Assembly (NCBI GenBank): GCA_021772355.1
Contig: JAJFMB010000123.1
Location: 1 to 6,948 of the forward strand
Direction: 5' to 3'
Length of the DNA stretch: 6,948 bases
From: Chlamydiota bacterium
Lineage (GTDB): Bacteria; Chlamydiota; Chlamydiia; Chlamydiales; JAJFMB01
The notes under the pieces are model-generated. The model saw only the letters and a list, made by a program, of their open reading frames with translations, did no database searches and was not told the origin of the DNA. Position numbers and translations under genes: made by a program. Shown here one piece after another: positions 1-6,948 of the stretch (within the stretch, counting starts at the first letter, position 1; each line of letters starts with the position of its first letter).

Positions 1-3000
1 CACGACCCTTGCCTGCAAAATCTCCTACCGGAAGCAGTGTTCCAAAAAGCTCGACTAATCCTGAAGGTCGGCAACCAAGCAGTTCATGATTCGCGTCCAG
101 TTCGCCAATATGATGCTCTACAGGTAGTAAAAGAGTTGCATCACATCTGCTATTGGGTCGTGCGTACATATACCCCTGGCGATGCACTGGCAATGACTCA
201 GTGGCGAGATGAACTCGTACCCCCCGCAGCCCCTTTGGATGATGTCGTACCTCGCAAGGAGCTAGAGACATTAGAAAAACAGCTCGCCGAGCAAAACGCT
301 GCTAAATTCAAGCAACAGCAGGAGCGAGATAAATTAGATGTGGAATTAGAAGCTCTAAGGGAGGAACTCGCCGAAATACGTGCAGCTACCGAGCAGCAGG
401 TCGACACGCATGACTATTCTGAAGCTGAGACCCGAAAGTACTTGATTGATGCAGAACTACACCGCGCTGGTTGGACATTAGATCAGACGCGTGACAAAGA
501 ATACGAGGTCACCGGTATGCCCAACAGTAAGGGTTTAGGTTACGTCGATTATGTGCTGTGGGGAGACGACGGAAAACCGTTAGCTGTGGTAGAGGCAAAG
601 AAGACTACCGTCAATCCTGAAAAGGGTAAACAACAGGCTAAGCTCTATGCCGACTGTCTTGAAAAAATGCATGGCCAACGTCCCGTTATTTTCTATACGA
701 ATGGTTATAAAACCCATTTATGGGATGATTTAAACTACCCACCTCGTAAGGTAGCTGGCTTTTACAAGAAAGATGAGCTAACGCGTTTAATCCGACGTCG
801 AACACAACAACAGTCGCTAGATGTAGCAAAAGTAAAAGATGAAATTGCCGGGCGCTACTACCAGAAGCGTGCCATCGGCAGCATCGGAGCACAATTCACG
901 CAAGCAAGACGCAAGGCCTTGCTAGTCATGGCCACAGGTACGGGTAAGACTCGGACTGCGATTGCACTTGTGGATATGCTCCAGCGCGCAGGATGGGTGA
1001 AACGGGTGTTATTCCTGGCGGATAGAGTGTCATTAGTTAATCAGGCGGTAAATGCATTCAAGGCGCACTTGCCGGAATCCAGTCCGGTGAACCTAGTTAC
1101 CAAAAAGGAAAAAGAAGGCAGGGTTTATGTCAGCACCTATCCGACGATGATGGGCTTGATTGACGAAACCAAAGGAGATGAGACACGATTTGGTGTCGGA
1201 CATTTTGACTTGATAATCATTGATGAGGCTCACCGCTCAGTTTACCAGAAATACAGTGCAATTTTTCGTTACTTTGATTCGCTTTTGGTAGGTCTGACCG
1301 CAACCCCGAGAGATCAGGTAGACAGAAATACCTATGAGCTATTTGACTTGGAGCCAGGCGTTCCGACCGACGCCTATGAATTAGGCACGGCAGTCGCAGA
1401 TGGATTTCTCGTTCCACCAAAGGTAAAACAGGTTGATTTGAAGTTCCCCCGAGAAGGAATCGATTACGATGCTCTTAGCGACGAAGAAAAAGAACAATGG
1501 GAAAGTCTTGACTGGGGTGATGATGGCGATCCGCGTGAAATGCCAGACAAGGTGAATGCAACCGCTATCAATAGCTGGCTCTTCAACAAAGACACTGTGG
1601 ATAAGGTGCTTCAGTACCTAATGGAAAATGGTCATAAAGTTGAAAGTGGCGATAGATTGGGCAAAACTATTATCTTTGCCCGCAATCACGAACATGCCCT
1701 TTTTATCGAGGAACGGTTCAATCATCATTACCCTCATTTTAAAGGACACTTCGCCCGCATCATTGACAATTATGCCAAGTACCCGCAGAGCTTGATTGAC
1801 GATTTCTCGGTGAAGGATAAACTGCCTCAGATCGCGATCTCTGTAGATATGCTCGACACTGGTATTGATGTGCCAGAGGTGGTGAACCTCGTGTTCTTCA
1901 AACCAGTCTATTCGAAGATAAAATTCTGGCAAATGATAGGTCGAGGCACGAGACTTTGCCAAAATTTATTCGGACCGGAAGAGAACAAGCAGGATTTCCG
2001 AGTGTTCGATTTCTGCTTTAATTTTGATTACTTCAAGGAAAACCCTGAAGGCATCGAGGTAGGTGGAGGAGTATCTCTAAGCACACGCCTTTTTCGTACA
2101 CGGGTGCAGTTGTTAGGCCAAATCCAATCGTCTCCTGATCTGGATTCGAAAGCGGTTCTTAAGGGTTCGCTAGTCACTGGTTTGCATGAGGAAGTGGGAT
2201 TAATGAATCGTGAGAACTTTATTGTCCGAATGCGTCTTGAGGCTGTGGAGAAGTTCCAAAATCGTGAGTCATGGGACCAATTGAATGAGGCCGATCTCGA
2301 GACTTTGCAGCGCGATGTCGCCGACTTACCTAGCGAGATAGAAACTGACGATATAGAGTCGCGTCTATTCGATTTGACAGTTTTTCGCATGCAACTTGTC
2401 CATTCAACATGTGAAACAGGGGCTTTTGAACGCTACCGCCAGCGTGTAGTGGAGATAGCAATATTGCTGGAAGAAAAAACAACGATTCCAGCGGTAAAAG
2501 CTCAGCTTGAATACCTCTCTTCAATTCAGGAATCTAGTTATTGGGATGGAATCGACCTGAACGGTCTAGAGGGATTGCGTCTACGATTGCGCGGTTTGAT
2601 GCCCTTCTTGGACAAAAAGAAGCGTACAATTGTCTACACCGATTTCAAGGACGAGATCATGATGGTTCGGGAAGAACAAGCTGTCTATATGCCGAGAATG
2701 ACCGGTGAACAGTACGAAAAGAAGGTGAAAGACTTTCTGCGAAATCATCATAATCATATTGTGATCCACCGTTTGCGAGCCAACCAACCTCTCACAGACA
2801 CTGACTTGCAAGGGCTTGAAACAACCCTCGTTGAAATCGGTGAAGAGGAAGGTAAAAAATTACTCACTGGATTGCTGCAAAGAAGCGATGCTCCATCCTT
2901 GGCTCATTTTGTTCGGGGTCTTGTAGGGTTGGATCGTTCCGCTGTTCAATCTCTCTTTGCTGAGTTCTTATCTGACCGAAGCCTAACCTCTCAACAAATT

Positions 3001-3195
3001 CGTTTCATTGAGACGGTTATCGAACAACTTACTCATCGCGGCATTATGGAGGCGTCCTCACTCTACGAACCTCCTTTCAGTAATCTGCACCACGGCGGTC
3101 CCGATAAGTTGTTCATCGACAAAAAGAATACTATTGAAGGGATTTTTGATAAGTTGAATGTCGTTAATTCCGGATTGTGCGTGCAGGAAGGCTAA
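1..3195 (+). CDS. hsdR: Type I restriction endonuclease subunit R (HsdR), 5'-truncated by window edge
   Basis: This is the ATP-driven translocase and cleavage subunit of a type I restriction-modification complex, which works with HsdM and HsdS. The frame is open from base 1, so the true start lies upstream; 1064 codons are visible. Domain order, in codons counted from base 1: end of a DUF4145 domain (about 1-60, with a GNxAVHD motif), a charged coiled coil (about 85-130), and the HsdR nuclease domain with D183 and E198-A-K200 as the PD-(D/E)xK residues. Then come the helicase motifs: Walker A ATGTGKT (K316), DEAH at 408-411, TATP at 433-436, and motif VI QxxGRGTRL with R648 and R651. A long C-terminal region fits the EcoEI_R_C type. 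The architecture resembles the type IB (EcoAI/EcoEI) group. All key catalytic residues are present, so the protein looks functional. It is followed after one base by the next gene. Confidence 0.96.
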   Translation, partial: HDPCLQNLLPEAVFQKARLILKVGNQAVHDSRPVRQYDALQVVKELHHICYWVVRTYTPGDALAMTQWRDELVPPAAPLDDVVPRKELETLEKQLAEQNAAKFKQQQERDKLDVELEALREELAEIRAATEQQVDTHDYSEAETRKYLIDAELHRAGWTLDQTRDKEYEVTGMPNSKGLGYVDYVLWGDDGKPLAVVEAKKTTVNPEKGKQQAKLYADCLEKMHGQRPVIFYTNGYKTHLWDDLNYPPRKVAGFYKKDELTRLIRRRTQQQSLDVAKVKDEIAGRYYQKRAIGSIGAQFTQARRKALLVMATGTGKTRTAIALVDMLQRAGWVKRVLFLADRVSLVNQAVNAFKAHLPESSPVNLVTKKEKEGRVYVSTYPTMMGLIDETKGDETRFGVGHFDLIIIDEAHRSVYQKYSAIFRYFDSLLVGLTATPRDQVDRNTYELFDLEPGVPTDAYELGTAVADGFLVPPKVKQVDLKFPREGIDYDALSDEEKEQWESLDWGDDGDPREMPDKVNATAINSWLFNKDTVDKVLQYLMENGHKVESGDRLGKTIIFARNHEHALFIEERFNHHYPHFKGHFARIIDNYAKYPQSLIDDFSVKDKLPQIAISVDMLDTGIDVPEVVNLVFFKPVYSKIKFWQMIGRGTRLCQNLFGPEENKQDFRVFDFCFNFDYFKENPEGIEVGGGVSLSTRLFRTRVQLLGQIQSSPDLDSKAVLKGSLVTGLHEEVGLMNRENFIVRMRLEAVEKFQNRESWDQLNEADLETLQRDVADLPSEIETDDIESRLFDLTVFRMQLVHSTCETGAFERYRQRVVEIAILLEEKTTIPAVKAQLEYLSSIQESSYWDGIDLNGLEGLRLRLRGLMPFLDKKKRTIVYTDFKDEIMMVREEQAVYMPRMTGEQYEKKVKDFLRNHHNHIVIHRLRANQPLTDTDLQGLETTLVEIGEEEGKKLLTGLLQRSDAPSLAHFVRGLVGLDRSAVQSLFAEFLSDRSLTSQQIRFIETVIEQLTHRGIMEASSLYEPPFSNLHHGGPDKLFIDKKNTIEGIFDKLNVVNSGLCVQEG
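3185..3191 (+). promoter_or_regulatory. Ribosome binding site deciding the start of the DUF2779 gene
   Basis: AGGAAGG lies inside the last codons of hsdR, five bases before the ATG at 3197. It is the strongest Shine-Dalgarno match near this junction and favours 3197 over the in-frame ATG at 3158 (inside hsdR) and the later ATG at 3284. With the hsdR stop only one base before the ATG, this points to translational coupling. Confidence 0.75.
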
Positions 3196-3196
3196 A

Positions 3197-4762
3197 ATGC
3201 ATGAAGAAATTATGAATAGGCATGAGGTTAGGGCGAGCACCCCTTCTTTTAAACGATCTCGGAAAAAGATTTCCGATGAGCATATGACCAAATCCTCATT
3301 CACAATGGGTCAGAGGTGTAGCAAGGCTCTTTACTTGAATTCAAAACTTCCTCACCTAAAGCCCCCTATCACTTCTTTGGAACGCAAAACACTCGAAGCA
3401 GGCAAAATAGTGGGCAGAGTTGCCCGAGAAACTTTTCCTAATGGAGTTTTGATAAAATCGTTGCATACTGCCCAAGCATTACAAGAAACACAACAGGCTA
3501 TTGACGTGGGCGCTTTGACACTTTATGAAGCGGCATTTTCCTATGATGATGTTTTAATAAGAGTGGATATACTATCGCGAGACTCTGTGGATCAACCCTG
3601 GGATTTTTACGAAGTCAAAGCTACTACCTACACCGATTGCAAAAAAGAACAGAAAGAGGAATATCGCAATGATATCGCAATTCAAGTTTGGGTACTAAAA
3701 AAATTGGGCATCCCATTGCGTCGGATATCTTTGATGCATTTGAATAAGGAGTGTCGATATCCCAATCTCGATGATCTCTTTGCATATCAAGATTATTCCC
3801 ATGAGATTGTTCAAGAGCTTTTAGATATTGAGTCTCGAATACAAAGTTTACGCGTTGCTTTATCTCAGCAGGAAAAACCCAATATCAGCATAGGTCCGCA
3901 TTGTGAGAAACCTCGTGATTGTCCTTTTAAAAGCCATTGCCGAAAAGATATTCCAAAGCCGAGTATCTTCAATATTCCACGAAATTTAAAAAAATGGGGG
4001 CAATTTGAACGGGGGGTGATTTCCACAGATGATTTAATGATGTCCGATCTCAGTTCGGAAATACAAAAGCGCGCTTTACAATGCTACCAAGACAATCGCC
4101 CATATTTCGATAAAAAAACCGTTTCTGAACTGCTAAATCTGTGGGAATATCCACTCGCTTATCTTGACTTTGAAGCAATTGATCACGTAATTCCCCGTTA
4201 TCCGGGCGCACGTCCGTACCAACATATTCCTTTTCAATTCAGTTGCCATATCCAACGAACTCCCGATGCCGAATTAGAACACGAAGAGTTTTTATGGACA
4301 TCACCAGATGATCCACGATCCGCATTCATCCACGAGCTGATCAGCAAAGTTCCTAAAAAGGGCTCGATTGTCGTTTACTATGCGCACTACGAGTCAAAAA
4401 GATTAAAAGAGCTAGCGGAAGATTTTCCCGAGTACAGCGAACAGATTATCGATATCAAGGATCGTCTAGTGGACTTGATGGATGTCATCAAGAAAGGTGT
4501 CTATTACCCCGAATTCATGGGGAGTTTCAGTATCAAGAAGGTGGCTCCGGCAATACTTGGGAAGACCGCGAGCTATTCTAACCTTGAAGTAGGAGATGGG
4601 ATTGAGGCAATGTTGGCTTTCGAAAAAATCATTGCTTTGCCGAATGATACTGAAGAACAACAGAATCTCATAAACTTTCTGCGTAGATATTGTGAACAAG
4701 ATACTTTGTTAATGGTAAAACTTTATCAGTGGTTAAAGAGTAAAATATCTAATAATAATTAA
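3197..4762 (+). CDS. DUF2779 protein: Cas4/RecB-like nuclease fused to a DEDDy exonuclease
   Basis: About 521 residues from the ATG at 3197. The N-terminal half resembles Cas4/RecB-type PD-(D/E)xK nucleases: E111, D124 and E139-V-K141 form the catalytic pattern. Cysteines C41, C236, C242 and C248 are placed like the 4Fe-4S ligands of Cas4/AddB, though the last three are spaced C-x5-C-x5-C. The C-terminal half matches DUF2779, an RNase H-fold DnaQ-like exonuclease: motif I LDFE (D324, E326), motif II AHYE (E399), a GSFSIK segment, and motif III Y498-x3-D502. The fusion therefore appears to carry two nuclease sites and an iron-sulfur cluster; the biochemical role of the family is not known to me. 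No membrane segment or signal peptide is seen. The gene starts one base after hsdR and so shares its operon, which suggests a helper role in restriction or DNA-end processing (inference). The canonical family start could be M30 (3284), leaving a basic 29-residue extension, but its ribosome site is weaker. Confidence 0.85.
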   Translation: MHEEIMNRHEVRASTPSFKRSRKKISDEHMTKSSFTMGQRCSKALYLNSKLPHLKPPITSLERKTLEAGKIVGRVARETFPNGVLIKSLHTAQALQETQQAIDVGALTLYEAAFSYDDVLIRVDILSRDSVDQPWDFYEVKATTYTDCKKEQKEEYRNDIAIQVWVLKKLGIPLRRISLMHLNKECRYPNLDDLFAYQDYSHEIVQELLDIESRIQSLRVALSQQEKPNISIGPHCEKPRDCPFKSHCRKDIPKPSIFNIPRNLKKWGQFERGVISTDDLMMSDLSSEIQKRALQCYQDNRPYFDKKTVSELLNLWEYPLAYLDFEAIDHVIPRYPGARPYQHIPFQFSCHIQRTPDAELEHEEFLWTSPDDPRSAFIHELISKVPKKGSIVVYYAHYESKRLKELAEDFPEYSEQIIDIKDRLVDLMDVIKKGVYYPEFMGSFSIKKVAPAILGKTASYSNLEVGDGIEAMLAFEKIIALPNDTEEQQNLINFLRRYCEQDTLLMVKLYQWLKSKISNNN

Positions 4763-4781
4763 AAATGCATTTGGTAAATTA

Positions 4782-5378
4782 ATGGAAATTTCACCCACTT
4801 ATCCTGTAACTGAGGCCCAAGAGATTGATGAAGCCTTGAATATTCTAGAATTGGCTATTCGTTTGCAAACAGGATTTAGAGAAGGCTTTATTTCTGATGA
4901 ATGCTTCCTAAGAAAAATGGAAATAAATAGAGATACTCACTCAATTTTCAATAATGAATATTTCTACAGTAAAATCCCCATTATAAAATGTAGATTTTCA
5001 AATCTTGTTCTCACTTCAATTGGTATAGTTGCATGCGCGGTAGATAGAGCATTAGACAAAAAGTTTGGAAGCAAAAACGCTGATGATCGATCTCAAGTTG
5101 GTTCACTTAGAAGTGTTATTTACATGATACGAAACGCATTCGCTCATGATCCATGCAATCCAATTTGGCGCTGTAAAAGCCAATATACCTTAGAGCCCTA
5201 TGTCCTTACAATTGATACATATAAATCTGATCGTATAATATTTGGTGAAAATGTTCCTAAAGCATTGACGTTTGAATTCGATTTTAAAATGTTAAATGAG
5301 CAGGGCTTAAATTTTGGACATTTTTATGCCTTGGATGGATTATTTCTTTTATCTGAATATGCTCAAAAACTAGTTTAA
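4782..5378 (+). CDS. Small protein with HEPN-like R-x4-H motif, function unknown
   Basis: A 198-residue soluble protein with no signal peptide or membrane helix. Residues 117-122 read R-N-A-F-A-H and are followed by DP and, a few residues on, PIW. R-x4-H in a helical context is the hallmark of HEPN domains, many of which are RNases in toxin-antitoxin, abortive infection and CRISPR systems; others are non-catalytic. The N-terminal part is mainly helical by composition, and the C-terminal part has beta-like stretches and ends in a GHFYALDGL segment. I recognise the general style of hypothetical proteins with RNAFAHDP-like motifs but cannot name the family. It starts 19 bases after the DUF2779 stop, so it probably belongs to the same transcript. 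No good Shine-Dalgarno sequence precedes the ATG, which suggests weak or coupled translation. It looks clearly AT-richer than hsdR, suggesting a separate origin. The ORF is solid; the HEPN assignment rests on one motif. Confidence 0.7.
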   Translation: MEISPTYPVTEAQEIDEALNILELAIRLQTGFREGFISDECFLRKMEINRDTHSIFNNEYFYSKIPIIKCRFSNLVLTSIGIVACAVDRALDKKFGSKNADDRSQVGSLRSVIYMIRNAFAHDPCNPIWRCKSQYTLEPYVLTIDTYKSDRIIFGENVPKALTFEFDFKMLNEQGLNFGHFYALDGLFLLSEYAQKLV

Positions 5379-5391
5379 CCTAATAAAACGT

Positions 5392-5418
5392 GGTGCAACC
5401 GCGGTGCAACGGTGCACC
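5392..5418 (+). repeat. Short direct-repeat cluster (GGTGCAAC) with small hairpin
   Basis: GGTGCAAC occurs at 5392-5399 and again at 5403-5410, and is followed directly by GGTGCACC (5411-5418), itself a perfect palindrome. The second and third copies can also fold as a 6-bp stem (5403-5408 with 5413-5418) with an ACGG loop. No T tract follows, so an intrinsic terminator is unlikely. Because the cluster lies between cargo genes and a tRNA-derived attachment site, it could hold integrase arm-type or excisionase binding sites; that role is inference. The rest of 5419-5520 shows no gene, apart from a GTCGG repeat at 5502 and 5511. Confidence 0.5.
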
Positions 5419-5527
5419 ATTTCAACAATCCTCAACCCGCAAAAACCATTAGCAAAATAACTCTTTCCTATTTATCATCATACTCATAGCGACTGGATGG
5501 TGTCGGTTAAGTCGGCTTTCTCCCGCC

Positions 5528-5572
5528 CTCATAACCCGCTGGTCGCTGGTTCAAGTCCAGCTTGCCCCATCA
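5528..5572 (+). other. 3' half of a CAT-anticodon tRNA: candidate attachment site (attR-like)
   Basis: The sequence follows tRNA numbering exactly from position 32 to 73: anticodon loop CTCATAA (5528-5534, anticodon CAT), CCCGC as the 3' strand of the anticodon stem, a five-base variable loop TGGTC, T stem GCTGG/CCAGC closed on loop TTCAAGT (5545-5561), acceptor strand TTGCCCC (5562-5568), discriminator A, then TCA in place of CCA. The bases before the loop do not pair with CCCGC, and no GGGGCAA lies at the expected place upstream, so the 5' half is absent and this is not a working tRNA gene. Identity from the anticodon loop to the 3' end is what integrases using tRNA targets leave at the far end of an island. 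The T arm is typical of tRNA-Ile2(CAT), while CCC after the loop recalls initiator tRNA; position 72 is C, which argues against the initiator. The parent tRNA cannot be named with certainty. Confidence 0.75.
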
Positions 5573-5598
5573 TTTTTTTCAAATGAGGTAATTTTACT

Positions 5599-5940
5599 AT
5601 GAAATATTTTTTATTTGGCTTACTTAGCCTACTCACTGTTCAACTTCAAGCTCTCGAATTTGAAGTTCAATTGGACAATGAACAGGTCACTGTGGTGCGC
5701 GTAAAAGTGATGCCCAATGAAGAGATCGGTCTCCATCGCGATGAATATCCTCAGGTTGTCTACGCCCTTCAAGGTGGTGTCATCACACGCTTAGAAGCTG
5801 ATGGCTCTACCACTGATGTGGAATTTCCTACAGGTCAAGCCGTTTATCGAGAAATAGATCCCCCAGGGGAACAACATAGTGCGATTAATAACTGCTCTCA
5901 CCCAGTGGAAATCATTAGCGTTCGGATTAAACAATCCTAA
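5599..5940 (+). CDS. Exported small cupin-domain protein
   Basis: A 113-residue protein. Residues 1-18 form a signal peptide (short basic start, hydrophobic core, LQA before the likely cleavage site), so the mature protein of about 95 residues should be periplasmic or secreted. The rest is one cupin beta-barrel. Motif 2 fits the consensus PxGxxHxxxN exactly (P88, G90, H93, N97). Motif 1 is altered: H46-x-D48 replaces HxH, and Q52 replaces the usual Glu, six residues before G59. Metal binding could still occur through H46, D48, Q52 and H93. The substrate is unknown; such single cupins range from enzymes to binding proteins. The start is supported by GAGGT at 5585-5589, nine bases before the ATG. 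The gene begins 27 bases after the tRNA fragment, so any promoter would lie within or before that fragment; I see no clear one. Confidence 0.85.
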   Translation: MKYFLFGLLSLLTVQLQALEFEVQLDNEQVTVVRVKVMPNEEIGLHRDEYPQVVYALQGGVITRLEADGSTTDVEFPTGQAVYREIDPPGEQHSAINNCSHPVEIISVRIKQS

Positions 5941-6203
5941 GGGACTAGTGCAAACTTCTGATTGCTTTTTCCACAAGCTCTGGTTCAAGATTTTTTTCAC
6001 TCTTGCGGACATTCAGCATCGCAAGTTACAATCATAATTTTTAGATCAAATCATGAGTAATGAAGCAGCCTTACTCCTTATAGAGAATCGTCTTGAGTAA
6101 TTTTTCACTTACACACTTTGGTGTCAAAGCCATTTTTTTAACCCTTAATCTCCATTACAGCTTTCCTGTTTTGGGAAGTACTTTACATACAAAAGAAAAC
6201 ATC
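5941..6203. other. Intergenic stretch without a supported gene
   Basis: This stretch is AT-rich with several T runs. No convincing promoter hexamers, terminator hairpin, RNA gene or long ORF are visible. On the minus strand a short charged reading frame runs from an ATG at about 6020 to a TAG near 5944 (about 24 codons); it could be a gene remnant or chance. A TTG-started reading frame opens at 6093 in frame with the following pseudogene, but the ATG at 6204 is the more natural start. Confidence 0.4.
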
Positions 6204-6948
6204 ATGGGCGTAACCACATCTTTCATTGACTCTTCACAGGCATGTTATCGTCCTGATAACAGTGCTATTGAGATTATTAATAAATAATTTGAAGATTTTG
6301 AAATACTTGCTAAATCAGAGAAGTGGGAAGAAATTATTTCTCAAGGCACAGCTGCTTTGAAAGCTGCTGCAACTACTCGTAGAACAAATGATGAAGCAAA
6401 AATTTGCGCTCAACTTACTTCAACAGCTTTTTACTTAGGTGACTACACCTTGGCGCTTAAGCATGCTAACCGTTGCCACGAGTTATCAGAAGAGTTTGTA
6501 GACCCGTCTCTCTTTATTCGGGCTCTTTATTTAGAATCCGCCGTTCATCGAGCTTTAGCAGGAAAAAACATTAATGAACAAGCTCAAAAAAGATCTTATC
6601 AACTGGCTGTTACAACTGCAGAGGTGGCAATTCAAGTTTACTTGAAAAGAGACAGTTGATAATGAAAACTTAAAAGGGAAAGTGTATTTTAACTTGGGAG
6701 CAGCACACGCTGATAATCCAAAGGGCGATCTAGAAAAAGCTGCGACATGTTACGTTACAGCTCTTGAGTGTTTCAAAAACGTAAACGCTGTTGATGATAT
6801 TATTCGTACCAGTATTCGATTAGGCAAGGTGTATCTCCTTCAAAAAAAGTATAATCTTTCTCAAGAAATAATCGACGAAGTTAGACCTCAAATATCGAGT
6901 GAACGACTTGCAATGCATACTGATTATCTAGAAGCACAGCTGAAATTT
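6204..6948 (+). pseudogene. Broken tetratricopeptide-repeat (TPR) protein gene, runs off window end
   Basis: Three reading segments join into one TPR-like protein. From the ATG at 6204 the frame runs 27 codons to a TAA at 6285-6287. The same frame then continues with coherent helical protein sequence to a TGA at 6657-6659. The coding signal resumes one base later (from 6658) in another frame and stays open to 6948, where the window ends. The first break needs one substitution (for example AAA, CAA or GAA to TAA); the second needs a 1-base gain or 2-base loss near 6655-6658. TPR-style helix pairs are visible around 6400-6500 (AFYLGDYTLALKHANRCHEL), 6680-6780 (YFNLGAAHADN, then YVTALECF) and 6800-6890 (IRLGKVYLLQKKYNLSQEI). 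TPR proteins are protein-protein interaction scaffolds; the partner here is unknown. The start could be TTG at 6093 instead, but its extra N-terminus looks like translated spacer. Two independent breaks argue for a real pseudogene rather than a single sequencing error. Confidence 0.75.

Noticed and set aside
1618..1962. Minus-strand 114-codon open frame inside hsdR
   Set aside because: It lies opposite conserved helicase motifs of hsdR and has no recognisable domain; it is a shadow.
2028..2390. Minus-strand 120-codon open frame inside hsdR
   Set aside because: Its Ser/Arg-rich composition is typical of an antisense shadow, and the + strand frame is clearly coding.
3158..3199. ATG at 3158 as start of the DUF2779 gene
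   Set aside because: It would overlap hsdR by 38 bases and lacks a good ribosome site, whereas 3197 has AGGAAGG at ideal spacing.
5403..5425. Intrinsic terminator after the HEPN-like gene
   Set aside because: The 6-bp hairpin is followed by ATTTCAAC rather than a run of T.
5495..5572. A complete functional tRNA gene
   Set aside because: The upstream bases cannot form the acceptor or anticodon stems; only positions 32-73 fit a tRNA.
5791..6012. Minus-strand 73-codon open frame
   Set aside because: Most of it is antisense to the cupin gene, with no domain or ribosome site.
5944..6022. Short minus-strand frame of about 24 codons
   Set aside because: Its charged composition looks protein-like, but it is too short, with a stop just upstream and no ribosome site or known motif.
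1..6948. CRISPR array
   Set aside because: No regularly spaced repeats of 20-40 bases are seen; the Cas4-like domain belongs to the DUF2779 fusion and no other cas-like gene is present.

Overview
The window is bacterial, with tightly packed genes all on the + strand. It reads as two blocks joined at a tRNA-derived sequence. The left block (1-5378) is a defence-type operon. It begins inside hsdR, the motor and nuclease subunit of a type I restriction-modification system. Only one base after the hsdR stop comes a DUF2779-type protein that appears to combine a Cas4/RecB-like PD-(D/E)xK nuclease carrying a four-cysteine cluster with a DEDDy 3'-5' exonuclease. Nineteen bases further on is a small AT-rich gene whose product carries an R-x4-H motif of the HEPN kind. 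The hsdM and hsdS genes expected for a type I system are not in the window and presumably lie upstream.

The junction (5379-5598) has no protein gene. It holds a cluster of GGTGCAAC direct repeats and then an almost exact 3' half of a CAT-anticodon tRNA, from the anticodon loop to the discriminator base. No matching 5' half is present. This is the form of the distal attachment site left by a tyrosine integrase that targets the 3' end of a tRNA. The fragment's orientation puts the restriction operon on the island side and the later genes on the chromosome side.

The right block (5599-6948) holds a small exported cupin protein and a tetratricopeptide-repeat (TPR) gene that is broken by one in-frame stop and one frameshift and runs off the window end.

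The organism cannot be fixed from the sequence alone. The moderate-to-low GC, the secreted cupin and the TPR protein remind me of amoeba-associated Chlamydiae (Parachlamydiales), or less likely an intracellular gammaproteobacterium such as a Legionella relative; this is a weak impression. Working model (inference): HsdR cleaves unmodified DNA, the co-translated dual nuclease may process or destroy the broken ends, and the HEPN-like protein may be an RNase effector or regulator in the same cassette.
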